Assembly (NCBI RefSeq): GCF_006538325.1
Contig: NZ_BJKK01000004.1
Coordinates: forward strand, 62,001-126,000
Direction of reading: 5' to 3'
Source: Alteromonas sp. KUL42
GTDB lineage: Bacteria > Pseudomonadota > Gammaproteobacteria > Enterobacterales > Alteromonadaceae
DNA length: 64,000 nucleotides
Shown here piece after piece: positions 18,523-28,567 of the stretch (the stretch's first letter is position 1; each line of letters starts with the position of its first letter). A program made the position numbers and the translations under genes. Under the pieces are notes generated by a model. That model searched no databases and was not told the origin of the DNA. It was given only the letters and a program-made list of their open reading frames with translations.

Positions 18523-18752
18523 CGCGAATGTTCCCTAACAGATGAAGATTAAATTAGTCGACCCAATTGTGAAGTAATTTAAGCACTCCTCTAAAGCGAC
18601 CTCTATCACTTCAACAGATCCGACCAATTAACACTACATTAACATGAAGATACAATCAAATAACACAATGATTTTTAGGTAATATCAATTTCCATAGTTG
18701 GTTATTAATTTCATTAATTAGAATTGATTAGGAAGGCACTTTCTTAAGAAAC

Positions 18753-18777
18753 AAAAAAGCCGGCAAGTGCCGGCTTT
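18753..18777. terminator. Terminator downstream of the VolA-like gene
   Basis: AAAGCCGGCA and TGCCGGCTTT form a GC-rich stem with an A-run on the plus strand, which is a T-run for the leftward transcript. Confidence 0.85.
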
Positions 18778-18800
18778 CGTCACCAATAATGTATTATCAA

Positions 18801-21407
18801 TTAATTTGCGATAACACTTTCATCCGTAATTGGTATTGCACGTCCATCAGTAGCCAAATAGCCAGCCACTTCACGCTGCATCTCAGCTGTTACTGCTGGA
18901 TTAGACGCTGGACTCAAGCTAGATGCGTGTGCACCACTATTGAACTTCACTAGCCCGCTAACCTTATCTGCACCCGGTGGTACAGTTGTAGTAACTTGCT
19001 GAAGACCAATTGTTGCTGCAAGCGGCAACTGACCGGCAAGAGGAAGCGATGTTGACACAGGGATAACCTGATCAGGCAAGTTAGCCGCGCTACCGTCACC
19101 AACCACTGTCATCATATGCACAGGTGTATTTTCACCTAATACCGTTGCGTAGTTAGTTGGGTCGCCCGAGTCCATAACCGTTTGCGCTGCAAACGCGAAC
19201 TGAGCAAATACCGCATTCACTTCAGCGGCTTGCTCCGCAGTTAGGTTATCTTCAAACATGGCTACCGCTGCTGTTAACTGTTCTTCCGATACATCTGTTG
19301 TACCGTAAAGTTGAGTTAATAGACCAGCAAAGTCTTCAGATGCTTGAGACAGCAATAATCCTTTAATCAACGGACCAAATGCAGGTGACTCAAGTAGGAA
19401 TTGCGCTAGGCCACCACCTGGTGATTCCAAGGAAGCTTGCTGGATTTCAAACATAGGGTCGAGTTGTCCCAGAGGCTCGCCCATAGACGTATTGGCAACG
19501 GATGCAAAGTTACCACCAGTAATTGCACCTAATGACACACCCATAATAGATACACGATTTGTATCAAACTTCACACCTTGCGCTGCAGTGGTATCAACCA
19601 CAGCATTTAAACCTAAGCGCAAACCGAGCAAATCTGAAACACTTTGACGTAAGTTGTCACGTGCAGTAGGAAGACTTGCTAAGTTCATATAGTGCGTTGC
19701 ACTTACCGAAGTAGCATTAATTTCATCCACGCCATCGCCGTTTAGGTCAAAACCGCGACTACCGTGTAGAGGCTGGTCTATCGCAACTGACGCAATACCC
19801 GCTAAAGATAGTGTGCCAGTAATTGCTAGCATATCTTCTTTTTTACTGGTAATACCATGTGCCAAAATTACTACAGGCCAACCTGCATCAGGCATGCTGA
19901 TTGGAAAACCTAGTGCACCAGCAATCGCTGGATTAGGAACGGTAACTTGAACGTCCAACGTTTCCTTACCCATATTCCCGCCATTAGGTTGAGGATATGG
20001 ATTAAACTTGGTGATGTTACGCTTGTGATCGAGTTTTTCACCGTTAACGCGTAAATCTGCAAGACCAATTGCACTACACATCTCTGCATTTGGACCAGGC
20101 GTTGCTGCTGCCAATACCTCTTGAGGTGCACCAGCCAGTACAATCCCACTATCACATGCCGCTTTCCAGAATGTATTAACTGGCGCTAATGGGTTTTCTG
20201 CGCTAGGTACGCCAAGGAAATATGGTAATGCGATGTTACCTTCGAAACGTTGAGCAGCACAGAATGGGCCAGCTTGGCCTAAGATGCCAGTAGATACAGC
20301 AACAGCGAAATCATTTAGTATTCCCCACTGAGCAGACAACTGTCCACTTACCGTACCAGCTAAACCAGCACATGTTTGCAATGCACTGAAGTCAGTGGCG
20401 TCAATAAGAGGAATTAGACCAGCAGCTTCCGGTGGTAAACTTTGCTTACCAAGAGCTACTGCGCCCGCAACTGCTTCTTGCGTAACAAGGCCAAGTGCTT
20501 CCATTGCATTTGGTTTAACCGCGACATCACGCACTACTATTGCAGGTAGAGCTTGCCCAGCAGTAGGGTCGCCCGCTGCGGCACGTGCCGCAAACTCACT
20601 AATCATTACCTTTTTAATTGTATCAAGCGAATTGGCAACAGATTGTGTGGTGAACGCAGAAACATAAGTGATCTCTTCACGAGCGAAGCCCGCACCCAGC
20701 ACAGGGTTGACTAAAGAGTTCACTAACCCTTGCAACTGCAACTGTGCAGCACTTGAAAGCGGATGTGTGTTGATGTCTTGGCGAACTGAATCCCACGTTG
20801 TAGAACCTTGAACAGACTTACCTGATGAGTCTTTCAGCTCTGTCGTCATCACCAACATATAACCGTGTGCAGGTTTCAACGGCTTAAGCGGAACAAAAGA
20901 AATCGTATTGTTATCTACCAGACTTAACACATAATCTTGGCCATACGTTAACTGGTCGCCCAATTTACAGCCCGCAGACGGCGTGGTGACCTGAGCACAC
21001 TGTGCGTCGCTTTGGTCAAGACCAAGCGTGGCTTCGAACATAAGTACACCAGCAGACAGTGAAGATTCGTCTAGTGATGTTCCCGGCGGTGTTTCAACGT
21101 CGATAACGAACGGATGTTGCGTTGACCAACCATCTAGCACATTAAGTGCGTTTTGTGGGTCTCCAAAATCAGTAGGATCAGCTACTGGAATATTGAGTGT
21201 GTAATCGAAAAATCCATCGTCACCCGGAAGCATTAAAAGGTCGTTTGGTACGTTTAAATTACCAGTAGCTGGATCGAAAACGATTCGGGAAAATGGTGTT
21301 TGGACTTCTGTTTCGGCCTGAATGTCGGAAAGGGTTTCATCGGAGCCACCACAGCCTGCTAGACCCAGCGCAAGGGCCACACTGGAACTTAATACGAGTT
21401 TTCTCAT
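18801..21407 (-). CDS. VolA/Pla-1-type lipase lipoprotein
   Basis: An 868-residue outer-membrane lipoprotein (lipobox LGLAGC, Cys19, followed by GGSDE). The N-terminal half matches the bacterial virulence-factor lipase N-terminal domain, beginning FDPATGNLNVPNDLLM. The C-terminal half is an alpha/beta hydrolase with the HG segment VVILAHGITSKKEDM, nucleophile Ser625 in GVSLGA, and a late histidine in FNSGAHASSLSP. VolA of Vibrio cholerae is a surface-exposed lysophospholipase that releases fatty acids, and this protein has the same layout and size. It is single-gene, with its own terminator, divergent from yciK. Confidence 0.85.
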   Translation of the reverse strand: MRKLVLSSSVALALGLAGCGGSDETLSDIQAETEVQTPFSRIVFDPATGNLNVPNDLLMLPGDDGFFDYTLNIPVADPTDFGDPQNALNVLDGWSTQHPFVIDVETPPGTSLDESSLSAGVLMFEATLGLDQSDAQCAQVTTPSAGCKLGDQLTYGQDYVLSLVDNNTISFVPLKPLKPAHGYMLVMTTELKDSSGKSVQGSTTWDSVRQDINTHPLSSAAQLQLQGLVNSLVNPVLGAGFAREEITYVSAFTTQSVANSLDTIKKVMISEFAARAAAGDPTAGQALPAIVVRDVAVKPNAMEALGLVTQEAVAGAVALGKQSLPPEAAGLIPLIDATDFSALQTCAGLAGTVSGQLSAQWGILNDFAVAVSTGILGQAGPFCAAQRFEGNIALPYFLGVPSAENPLAPVNTFWKAACDSGIVLAGAPQEVLAAATPGPNAEMCSAIGLADLRVNGEKLDHKRNITKFNPYPQPNGGNMGKETLDVQVTVPNPAIAGALGFPISMPDAGWPVVILAHGITSKKEDMLAITGTLSLAGIASVAIDQPLHGSRGFDLNGDGVDEINATSVSATHYMNLASLPTARDNLRQSVSDLLGLRLGLNAVVDTTAAQGVKFDTNRVSIMGVSLGAITGGNFASVANTSMGEPLGQLDPMFEIQQASLESPGGGLAQFLLESPAFGPLIKGLLLSQASEDFAGLLTQLYGTTDVSEEQLTAAVAMFEDNLTAEQAAEVNAVFAQFAFAAQTVMDSGDPTNYATVLGENTPVHMMTVVGDGSAANLPDQVIPVSTSLPLAGQLPLAATIGLQQVTTTVPPGADKVSGLVKFNSGAHASSLSPASNPAVTAEMQREVAGYLATDGRAIPITDESVIAN

Positions 21408-21711
21408 CTCTACTCCCTACAAGCATTGTTGTTATTCTGTGTCTAAAACTAAGCATTAAAAAGACGCTTGGGCTACCCTGCCTCGCAGGTGCAGATTTGT
21501 GTTTTAAACATGTTAGACCAGTTGTATCTCGCTCAATCTTATTGACTTTGTTGCAACTTTGCAAAGTTTTGTTAACCAGTTTTGTTAACTTTTTTACGTT
21601 TCCCAAGTTTTTTCAATGAATGTTTTACTTGTGAGCAAGTCTGAGTATGATCTGCTGCCATTGAAATAGCGAACTATCCTTGATGAAACGTAACGCAAGC
21701 TAAGGACAAAA
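21408..21711. other. Intergenic region between divergent volA-like and yciK genes
   Basis: This 304-base gap has no credible gene. It contains a direct repeat TTTTGTTAAC spaced by three bases around 21570-21592 and the yciK promoter candidate. The rest shows nothing recognisable. Confidence 0.5.
21624..21651 (+). promoter_or_regulatory. Candidate sigma-70 promoter of yciK
   Basis: TTTACT (21624-21629) and TATGAT (21646-21651) are separated by 16 bases and lie about 60 bases before the yciK start. Confidence 0.4.
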
Positions 21712-22455
21712 ATGAACGACTATATTGCACCAAAAGATTTACTGCGTGATAAAGTTATCCTAATAACAGGAGCCGGTGACGGTATCGGTGCACAGGCCGC
21801 ACGTACATACGCTGCTCATGGTGCAACGTGTATTCTTCTTGGCCGTACAGTTAAAAAACTCGAAGCCGTATATGATGAGATTGTAGCTGCCGGTGACAAA
21901 GAGCCTGCCATTGTCCCCTTAGACATTAAGGGAGCGACACCTTCACACTATCAACAAATGGCGCAAACCATTATAGATCAGTTTGGTCGGCTAGATGGCG
22001 TGTTACATAATGCGTCAATTTTGGGCCACTTAAGTGCTTTTAAAGATATAGATGCGCAAGAATGGCAAGATGTCATGCAAATCAACCTAAATGGGATGGT
22101 TTATATGACTCAAGCACTTATTCCCGCACTTGAAAAAGCACCTCAGGCATCGGTGGTTTTCACAACCTCCAGTGTGGGTCGCAAAGGACGTGCGTTTTGG
22201 GGAACCTATGCAGTGTCTAAATTTGCTACCGAAGGCGTAATGCAAACACTTGCTGATGAATATCAAAATAAGTCACTTCGGTTTAATTGCATAAACCCAG
22301 GTGGTACGCGCACCCACATGCGCGCTCAAGCATTTCCAGCAGAAAACCCTGACACATTAAAAACACCGAAAGACATAATGCCGTTGTATTTGTATTTAAT
22401 GGGCAATGATAGTGCAGACGTTAATGGTCAATCATTAGATTGCCAACCTAAGTAA
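21712..22455 (+). CDS. yciK: YciK-family short-chain dehydrogenase/reductase
   Basis: A 247-residue classical SDR. It has the coenzyme motif TGAGDGIGAQAARTYA, the NAG-equivalent HNASILG, a catalytic serine in FTTSSVGRKGRAFWG, and YAVSK as the Tyr-Lys pair. The order and wording match E. coli YciK (252 residues), a conserved SDR of unknown substrate. An AAGGA ribosome site precedes the ATG. It stands alone and converges on glnS across a strong terminator. Confidence 0.88.
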   Translation: MNDYIAPKDLLRDKVILITGAGDGIGAQAARTYAAHGATCILLGRTVKKLEAVYDEIVAAGDKEPAIVPLDIKGATPSHYQQMAQTIIDQFGRLDGVLHNASILGHLSAFKDIDAQEWQDVMQINLNGMVYMTQALIPALEKAPQASVVFTTSSVGRKGRAFWGTYAVSKFATEGVMQTLADEYQNKSLRFNCINPGGTRTHMRAQAFPAENPDTLKTPKDIMPLYLYLMGNDSADVNGQSLDCQPK

Positions 22456-22463
22456 TAGTTAAA

Positions 22464-22496
22464 AAAACGCCGCTTACACATTGTGTAGCGGCGTTT
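22464..22496. terminator. Bidirectional terminator between yciK and glnS
   Basis: AAAACGCCGCT pairs with AGCGGCGTTTT and the stem extends through ACACA/TGTGT, with A- and T-runs on both sides. It sits between convergent genes. Confidence 0.88.
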
Positions 22497-22541
22497 TGTG
22501 TCCTTATTTGACCGATGAAAACTAGGTAAGTTAACCTACTC

Positions 22542-24209
22542 TCATTCGCCTATTTTAGCCCACGTGTCACGAAGACCAACTGTTTGGTTAAATACAGGTA
22601 GTTCGTCAGTACTGTCTTTATCTAGACAGAAATAACCTGTTCGCTCAAACTGCCATACACCAACGTCAGGTTTGCTCGTTACAAGACGAGCTTCAGCCCA
22701 CCCTTTTTTCACTTCAAGTGATGCTGGATTAATCGCGTCAGTAAAGCTTTCTTGTGCTGCCGGGTTTGGTACATTGAACAAACGGTCGTACAAACGGAAT
22801 TCCGCTGGAACTGCCGTTTTAGCATCAACCCAATGTATAACGCCTTTTACTTTGCGTCCATCAGCTGGGTCTTTACCCAATGTTTCAGGATCATACGTGC
22901 AGTAAACGGTAGTTACATTTCCGTCAGCGTCTTTCTCAACACGATTTGCTTTAACCACATAGGCATTTCGAAGGCGTACTTCTTTATCCAAAACCAAGCG
23001 CTTAAATTTCTTATTGGCGGATTCGCGGAAATCTTCAGCTTCAATATACACTTCACGACTGAAACCAATTTCTCTTGTCCCCATTGTCTCATCACTTGGA
23101 TGATTAGGTGCTACGAGTGTTTCCTGCTTGTCTTCGTCATAGTTCTCTATTACGAGTTTAATTGGGTCGAGTACAGCCATTGCACGAGGCGCGTTGACGT
23201 TGAGGTCATCGCGAATACACGCTTCAAGCATGGACATTTCAACCATATTGTCCATTTTGGTCACGCCAATGCGCTTACAAAATTCAACAACTGAACCCGG
23301 TGTGTAGCCACGACGACGTAAACCCGCAATAGTTGGCATTCTAGGGTCATCCCAACCACTTACGTGCTCTTCTTCCACCAATTGAATAAGGCGACGCTTA
23401 CTTAAAACAGTGTACTCTAAATTAAGACGTGAGAACTCATATTGACGCGGTGTACAGTCGATGGAAATATTCTCTATTACCCAGTCGTAGAGACGACGGT
23501 TGTCTTGGAATTCCAGCGTACATAATGAATGTGTAATACCCTCCAAGGCATCCGAAATACAATGCGTAAAGTCGTACATAGGGTAAACACACCATTTATC
23601 ACCAGTTTGATGGTGTTGAGCGTGCTTAACGCGATAGATTACTGGGTCACGCATACACATAAACGGTGAAGCCATATCAATTTTAGCGCGTAGACTACAC
23701 TCGCCTTCTTTGTATTCACCTGCGGTCATTTTGGCAAATTCGCGCTTATTTGTTTCAATATCAGTGTCGCGATACGGGCTGTTCTTACCAGGCTCTTTTA
23801 GCGTTCCACGCAATTCACGCATAACATCTTGTGTTGAAAAATCAACGTAAGCCAAACCTTTGTCGATCAGTTCATTGGCATATGCATGAAGTTGATCAAA
23901 GTAATTAGACGAGTAACGTGCCTCTCCGTCCCAAGTAAAACCAAGCCACTGAACATCCTCTTTGATAGAATTAACAAAGGTAATGTCTTCCTTGGCGGGG
24001 TTTGTGTCATCGAAGCGCAAGTTGCATGTTCCGCTGTAATCCTTAGCGATACCGAAATTCAAGCAAATTGATTTTGCATGACCTATGTGAAGAAAACCAT
24101 TTGGCTCTGGCGGGAACCGCGTTTTTACGGTGTCATGCAAACCACTGGCTAGGTCTTTATCGATAATTTGACGGATAAAATTGGTCGGACGGTGTTCAGT
24201 CTCGGCCAT
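22542..24209 (-). CDS. glnS: Glutaminyl-tRNA synthetase
   Basis: About 555 residues of class-I aminoacyl-tRNA synthetase, charging tRNA-Gln with glutamine. The HIGH motif appears in [17 protein letters not shown], the KMSKS-equivalent is VLSKRR, and [17 protein letters not shown] is specific to GlnRS. Length and order match E. coli GlnRS (554) end to end. The start at 24209 ([11 protein letters not shown]) is placed 9 bases after AAGGGG; the ATGs at 24215 and 24230 are less well spaced. It is divergent from the LacI-family gene. Confidence 0.95.
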   Translation of the reverse strand: MAETEHRPTNFIRQIIDKDLASGLHDTVKTRFPPEPNGFLHIGHAKSICLNFGIAKDYSGTCNLRFDDTNPAKEDITFVNSIKEDVQWLGFTWDGEARYSSNYFDQLHAYANELIDKGLAYVDFSTQDVMRELRGTLKEPGKNSPYRDTDIETNKREFAKMTAGEYKEGECSLRAKIDMASPFMCMRDPVIYRVKHAQHHQTGDKWCVYPMYDFTHCISDALEGITHSLCTLEFQDNRRLYDWVIENISIDCTPRQYEFSRLNLEYTVLSKRRLIQLVEEEHVSGWDDPRMPTIAGLRRRGYTPGSVVEFCKRIGVTKMDNMVEMSMLEACIRDDLNVNAPRAMAVLDPIKLVIENYDEDKQETLVAPNHPSDETMGTREIGFSREVYIEAEDFRESANKKFKRLVLDKEVRLRNAYVVKANRVEKDADGNVTTVYCTYDPETLGKDPADGRKVKGVIHWVDAKTAVPAEFRLYDRLFNVPNPAAQESFTDAINPASLEVKKGWAEARLVTSKPDVGVWQFERTGYFCLDKDSTDELPVFNQTVGLRDTWAKIGE

Positions 24210-24453
24210 TCGCATGTTCCCCTTATGCACTATTTATTAAAAAATTTGTAGCAGTATAACACTGTCAGAAATAGATGAACCATGTTTTCTTAATACAAGC
24301 CTGACAACTGGTTGAATTAAGAACGATAGACCAAGCAAAGCGCTCGAATTTGTTCCTTTAATAACGTAAAAGCATCAAAAAACATGTTTAAACACAAAAT
24401 TATGCTAATCTACTTTCGCGACAACACAGTCGAAGCAGCAAAACTTGGTGTAT

Positions 24454-25476
24454 ATGAAAGAAAAAGCGACCTCTTTTGATATTGCTCACTTAGCCGGCGT
24501 TTCACAATCTACGGTATCAAGAGCACTGAACAATAGCCCGTTAGTGAATCAAGAAACCCGTGATCGCGTTCAGCGTATCGCCCGTGAACTTAACTATAAA
24601 GTAGATAAGAATGCGAGTAATTTGAGGAAGCAAAAAAGTAGCACCATTGCGCTCTTGTTGTTTGAAGATCCAACATCTGACGACTCCATGATTAACCCCT
24701 TCTTCCTTGCCATGCTTGGCAGCATCACCCGTGCATGCGCCCAAGCTAATTACGATTTACTAGTATCCTTTCAAAATCTTGACGATGATTGGCATGCCGA
24801 GTACGAAGACTCGAACAAAGCCGATGGCATCATTTTGTTAGGCTATGGCGATTACACCGATTATCAAAACAAGGTGGCTCACTTAGAATCACAAGGTACC
24901 CATTTTGTGCGTTGGGGGGCACCAGATGAAGCACATCCAGGTGTCAGTGTTGGCTGTGATAATTACCAAGGCGGCCAACGCATTACGGATCATTTAATTG
25001 CTCTTGGAAAGACGTCATTTGCCTTTATTGGGGACAATGGCGATCATGCCCCCGAATTCAAAGCGCGGTTTAACGGGTATTTTGATGCTTTAACCATGCA
25101 CAATATTGGTAATAAAAGCGTTCAACGAGATGCAATATCTACTGAGGATGCTGGTGCAAAAGCCGTTCAATCACTGCTGCAAAGCAATGAACTCCCCCAA
25201 GCCATTGTTTGTGCATCAGACTTAATAGCCATGGGTGTACTGCGCGCACTACGACAAGCTCAAATTAGCGTACCCGATGACGTGGCAGTAGTTGGATATG
25301 ACAATATAGCCGTATCAGCATACACCACGCCGTCTTTGACCACTGTGCAGCAAAATACCAAACTTGCTGGTGAGTTGCTGGTTTCTACACTTTTAAAAGC
25401 AATTAATAATGAGGAAGTGCAAGATTTCCTCATGCCTGCCGACATAGTTGTCCGTCAATCATGTGGAAGTGAATAA
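24454..25476 (+). CDS. LacI-family transcriptional regulator, likely maltodextrin regulon repressor
   Basis: A 340-residue LacI-type regulator. The N-terminal helix-turn-helix reads SFDIAHLAGVSQSTVSRAL with recognition-helix start VSQSTV, then the hinge NASNLRKQ and a periplasmic-binding-like sugar domain ending VPDDVAVVGYDNIAVSAYTTPSLTTV. Start at ATG 24454 is preferred over the GTG at 24445; neither has a strong ribosome site. It borders a porin and the GH13/TonB starch locus. Palindromes of the LacI type with a central CG occur before that locus's transcription units, so it is the best candidate to bind them. Control by maltose or maltodextrin is inferred from the neighbours. No good copy of the operator is seen before its own gene. 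Confidence 0.85.
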   Translation: MKEKATSFDIAHLAGVSQSTVSRALNNSPLVNQETRDRVQRIARELNYKVDKNASNLRKQKSSTIALLLFEDPTSDDSMINPFFLAMLGSITRACAQANYDLLVSFQNLDDDWHAEYEDSNKADGIILLGYGDYTDYQNKVAHLESQGTHFVRWGAPDEAHPGVSVGCDNYQGGQRITDHLIALGKTSFAFIGDNGDHAPEFKARFNGYFDALTMHNIGNKSVQRDAISTEDAGAKAVQSLLQSNELPQAIVCASDLIAMGVLRALRQAQISVPDDVAVVGYDNIAVSAYTTPSLTTVQQNTKLAGELLVSTLLKAINNEEVQDFLMPADIVVRQSCGSE

Positions 25477-25518
25477 TTTCTTTTTGTGACACTTTTATTA
25501 CACTTTTATGAAGTTTAT

Positions 25519-25546
25519 TTGACAGCATAGTTTAAATACGTAGACT
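25519..25546 (+). promoter_or_regulatory. Candidate porin promoter with a degenerate mal-type operator
   Basis: TTGACA (25519-25524) and TAGACT (25541-25546) are 16 bases apart, 47 bases before the porin start. TAAATACGTAGACT (25533-25546) keeps the 8-base core AATACGTA of the operator found at the other starch operons (10 of 14 positions in the reverse orientation) and overlaps the -10 as at the TonB receptor promoters. Confidence 0.5.
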
Positions 25547-25592
25547 GCGCGCATTCATTCACGTTTCAAGTTAAACCAAAACTAACGAAATA

Positions 25593-26786
25593 ATGCGTGC
25601 ACAACACCTTGTCAAGAATTGTGTCGTTTTACTCACTGGACTAATCGGGTTTGAAGCAACGGCTACCCAGTTAGAAACGAGTTATACAAACAAAGGATTG
25701 ACGTTCACGACTTCAGAAGATCACTTCAAACTTCTCTTTCAAACGCGTATTCAATCGCGTTTTGCGACGCCTACCGATAATCAGCCAAATAAAATAGAAG
25801 ACTATGTAGCGTTCCACTCTACTGGAAACGAATTCGGTATTAATCGCGCTCGATTTAAATTGAAAGGTTATGCTTATCAGCCGTGGCTTAAATTCGGTAT
25901 TGAGTATGACTTAGTCAATAACGTAATGCTTAATTACACCCTGCACGTTGAAAAACTAGACTGGTTAAAGTTTAAGACCGGCCAGTGGAAACTCGAATAC
26001 TCTCGAGAGCGCAGTATCAGCAGTGGTGGTCAGCAAATGCTGGACCGAAGTATTATAAATCGCATTTTCACAATAGATAGACAGCAAGGCGCTGCCATTT
26101 ATGGTGATATTGGCGAAGAGCAAGCACAATATTTTAGCTATTGGTTGGGTGTTGCAGCGGGAACTGGAAGAGGCAGTAATAGCAACGATGATGGCGCTCC
26201 GTTATATTATGGACGCTTGCAATGGAACTTATTTGGCACACCTCATGGTTTTAAAGCCAGCGATTTGTCCTTACGCGATTCGCCTCTTGCTAGCATGGCT
26301 GTTAGTTATTCTTCAAACGAAAGTGCCTTTACTCGCTTTTCGTCATCGGGCGGTGGTCAGCTAACGCAGTTTGCTTCAGGCGTAGATAATCAATACAAGA
26401 TAGAACAGCACAATATCGACATTGCATTGATGTATAAAGGTATAAGTGCCCAAGCCGAATACCACGAAAAGTCGGTCACTGATAGCTCGCGAAACAATTT
26501 AAAAACATCCTTTACAGGTCATTATATTCAACTGGGCTATTTAGGTAATCGTTTAATTGATTGGTGGCCCAAACCTTTGGAAGTTGCAGTACGCTACGCT
26601 ACTTACAGTGAAAACGACCACCAAGAAGATGAAAATCACTACGAACATGCTTTCGCACTAAATTGGTTTTTTAATGGGCACAACAATAAGCTAACTACCG
26701 ATATTACTCGCTTCGATATTGACCACGACGCGTTGGGTTCATTTGACGAAATGCGATTTAGATTTCAGTGGGACGTGACGTTCTGA
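25593..26786 (+). CDS. Outer-membrane porin, phosphate-selective porin O/P family
   Basis: A 397-residue beta-barrel protein with a signal peptide of about 25 residues (MRAQHLVKN to EATATQ). The mature part has alternating amphipathic strands, FKLLFQTRIQSRF, NRARFKLKGYAYQPWLKFGIEYDL, LKFKTGQWKLEYSRER, and ends in aromatic phenylalanine (FQWDVTF), the normal signal for barrel assembly. The fold is that of the OprO/OprP family. Despite the family name, the position between a LacI regulator and amylase genes suggests passage of maltodextrins. It shares no operon with the leftward genes and ends at a bidirectional terminator. Confidence 0.8.
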   Translation: MRAQHLVKNCVVLLTGLIGFEATATQLETSYTNKGLTFTTSEDHFKLLFQTRIQSRFATPTDNQPNKIEDYVAFHSTGNEFGINRARFKLKGYAYQPWLKFGIEYDLVNNVMLNYTLHVEKLDWLKFKTGQWKLEYSRERSISSGGQQMLDRSIINRIFTIDRQQGAAIYGDIGEEQAQYFSYWLGVAAGTGRGSNSNDDGAPLYYGRLQWNLFGTPHGFKASDLSLRDSPLASMAVSYSSNESAFTRFSSSGGGQLTQFASGVDNQYKIEQHNIDIALMYKGISAQAEYHEKSVTDSSRNNLKTSFTGHYIQLGYLGNRLIDWWPKPLEVAVRYATYSENDHQEDENHYEHAFALNWFFNGHNNKLTTDITRFDIDHDALGSFDEMRFRFQWDVTF

Positions 26787-26815
26787 TTTTCATACCGATA
26801 AACTTTGCTTAAATC

Positions 26816-26849
26816 AAAATGGGCGTGTTAGAAATAACACGCCCATTTT
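26816..26849. terminator. Bidirectional terminator between porin and amylase operon
   Basis: A perfect 15-bp stem (26816-26830 with 26835-26849, loop GAAA) with T-runs on both strands lies between convergent genes. Confidence 0.9.
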
Positions 26850-26862
26850 TAACATTAACAGA

Positions 26863-28563
26863 CTATTGGCGGGCTGCCTGAAACGCCAATCGCGCTAAAA
26901 GTGCTTCACTTTTCACTTTATCGTTCAGCACCCACACTTGCACCCCATTGGGTTTAACATTACTTACAAGCGCAGCTTTATCGTTAAGCTTTTTTACCTC
27001 TCCGGTTAACTGCTCAGTCCAAACGCCCGACTGCATATACTCGCTTATTTCAAAATGCTCACTCTCTTCGCCTTTATTAAGTAGAACAAGGGCAATTTGG
27101 TTTTTATCGCCATTTTGAACAATACGATAAAAGGCAGCTCGGTGACCTTGCAATTCAAGATTAACTTGAACACCCCGTTGCAGTGCCGGCGTTGCTTTAC
27201 GCACATTAGCAATATTGGTTAATGCCTTTTTAATTGGATGGGTATTTGCCCCATCAAGACGCTCCTGCCCCACATAGTTACGATTACCCACATGTTCAGC
27301 CGTGCCGCGCATGTATCCCATTTCAGAGCCCATGTACACAACAGGAATACCACGCACCGTAAACAACCAATTATGCGCATTAATAAAACCATTATCTGTC
27401 GCATTCATACGCGCCATATCGTGGTTATCGTAAAATGTGGTTAGTTCATAAGGGTTATGATAAGGACCGTGAGTTAAATAAAGTACGTTTTCCAAATCGG
27501 CAAAATCGGTTTCTAATGGCTTTTCGAATACTTTCACCATTGCTTTTTGCATAGGGAAATCAAGCACACTTACCGCGCCATTTTTAGGTAACGTGTGCTG
27601 TGCTATGTTATTTGCCTCATAATCAAAGCTTTCACCAAACATAAAGAAATTGGGATGTTCAGCGCGAACGCGATCAGACACTTCCCGCCAAAACGTATGT
27701 GGCACGTGACGAATTGTATCAATTCTAAATGCATCAGCACCTTGGGTGATCCAATACAAATAGCTGTTAATCAGATAATCCCTTACCATCGGATTTTCAT
27801 CATCCAAATTAGATAGTTTGACTAAGTCGGGATAATTGTGAAAAAAGGCATGAAGCGGATTATTTTCTGGGTCGAGTTCTTCTGGTGAAAGGTTTTGATG
27901 ATCGGCAACTAACTTTCCATCTGCATCGTAAAGTTCACCGTAACCAGGCAAGTCACTCTCCATGGTAAAACTTGGGCTACCGTGGTTTGCAACAATGTCG
28001 AATACCGATTTAAGGCCGAATTGCTCGCGCATTTGATCAGTGTATTGTTTAACACTCAAATCATCACTGACAAGGTGTTCATCTGGTGTGTAATAGTTAG
28101 TGGCCCAATACCCGTGATAACCTGTTTTGCCGCCATCTTTAAAGGCGCCACCGTAGGTAATAGGCTCGTCGCCGTTAAATGCGTAATCTGGGTTATCCAC
28201 CACAGGTGTCATCCAAACAGCGGTAAAGCCCATATCGGAAATATAATCACCATTATTTAAAATCCCTTTTAAATCTCCTCCCATATAACCTACATAGGCT
28301 TTTTTACCATCAGGGCCTTCTAGCGGTAATTGCCACGTGGGATGAGAGCCGCCTTGGTCTTCATGGTTGTTTTTGGGGTCGCCATCCACGAAACGATCGG
28401 TTACCACAAAATAAATCGCTTCACTGGCAAACGGATGATCAGTACCAATAATCGTTTTATTGCTGTTTAACGGAGTATTTTGTTCACCAGACTTAGTACT
28501 TACGCAGCCCGTTGTGATAGTACCTGCAAGTGCTATTGCTAATACTGAAGGTTTGAAAAACAT
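26863..28563 (-). CDS. GH13 alpha-amylase family lipoprotein
   Basis: A 566-residue GH13 hydrolase. The start at 28563 (MFFKPSVLAIA) follows an AAGGGG ribosome site and gives a lipoprotein signal with TTGCVS; the longer in-frame version begins in the upstream transporter gene. Catalytic residues are Asp282 in FRIDTIRH, Glu311 in FGESFD and Asp382 in YDNHDM; region I is DIVANH. The VVTDRFVDGDPKNN and GYMGGDLKGI segments are typical of maltodextrin-acting or cyclodextrin-type enzymes. It is the last gene of an operon with the SLC45-type transporter (4 bases upstream) and another GH13 enzyme. It is probably periplasmic or surface-anchored. Confidence 0.88.
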   Translation of the reverse strand: MFFKPSVLAIALAGTITTGCVSTKSGEQNTPLNSNKTIIGTDHPFASEAIYFVVTDRFVDGDPKNNHEDQGGSHPTWQLPLEGPDGKKAYVGYMGGDLKGILNNGDYISDMGFTAVWMTPVVDNPDYAFNGDEPITYGGAFKDGGKTGYHGYWATNYYTPDEHLVSDDLSVKQYTDQMREQFGLKSVFDIVANHGSPSFTMESDLPGYGELYDADGKLVADHQNLSPEELDPENNPLHAFFHNYPDLVKLSNLDDENPMVRDYLINSYLYWITQGADAFRIDTIRHVPHTFWREVSDRVRAEHPNFFMFGESFDYEANNIAQHTLPKNGAVSVLDFPMQKAMVKVFEKPLETDFADLENVLYLTHGPYHNPYELTTFYDNHDMARMNATDNGFINAHNWLFTVRGIPVVYMGSEMGYMRGTAEHVGNRNYVGQERLDGANTHPIKKALTNIANVRKATPALQRGVQVNLELQGHRAAFYRIVQNGDKNQIALVLLNKGEESEHFEISEYMQSGVWTEQLTGEVKKLNDKAALVSNVKPNGVQVWVLNDKVKSEALLARLAFQAARQ

Positions 28564-28567
28564 TGAG

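Noticed and set aside
22752..23294. Long plus-strand open frame (180 codons) inside glnS
   Set aside because: It is antisense to a fully conserved synthetase gene and its translation has no recognisable family or start signal.
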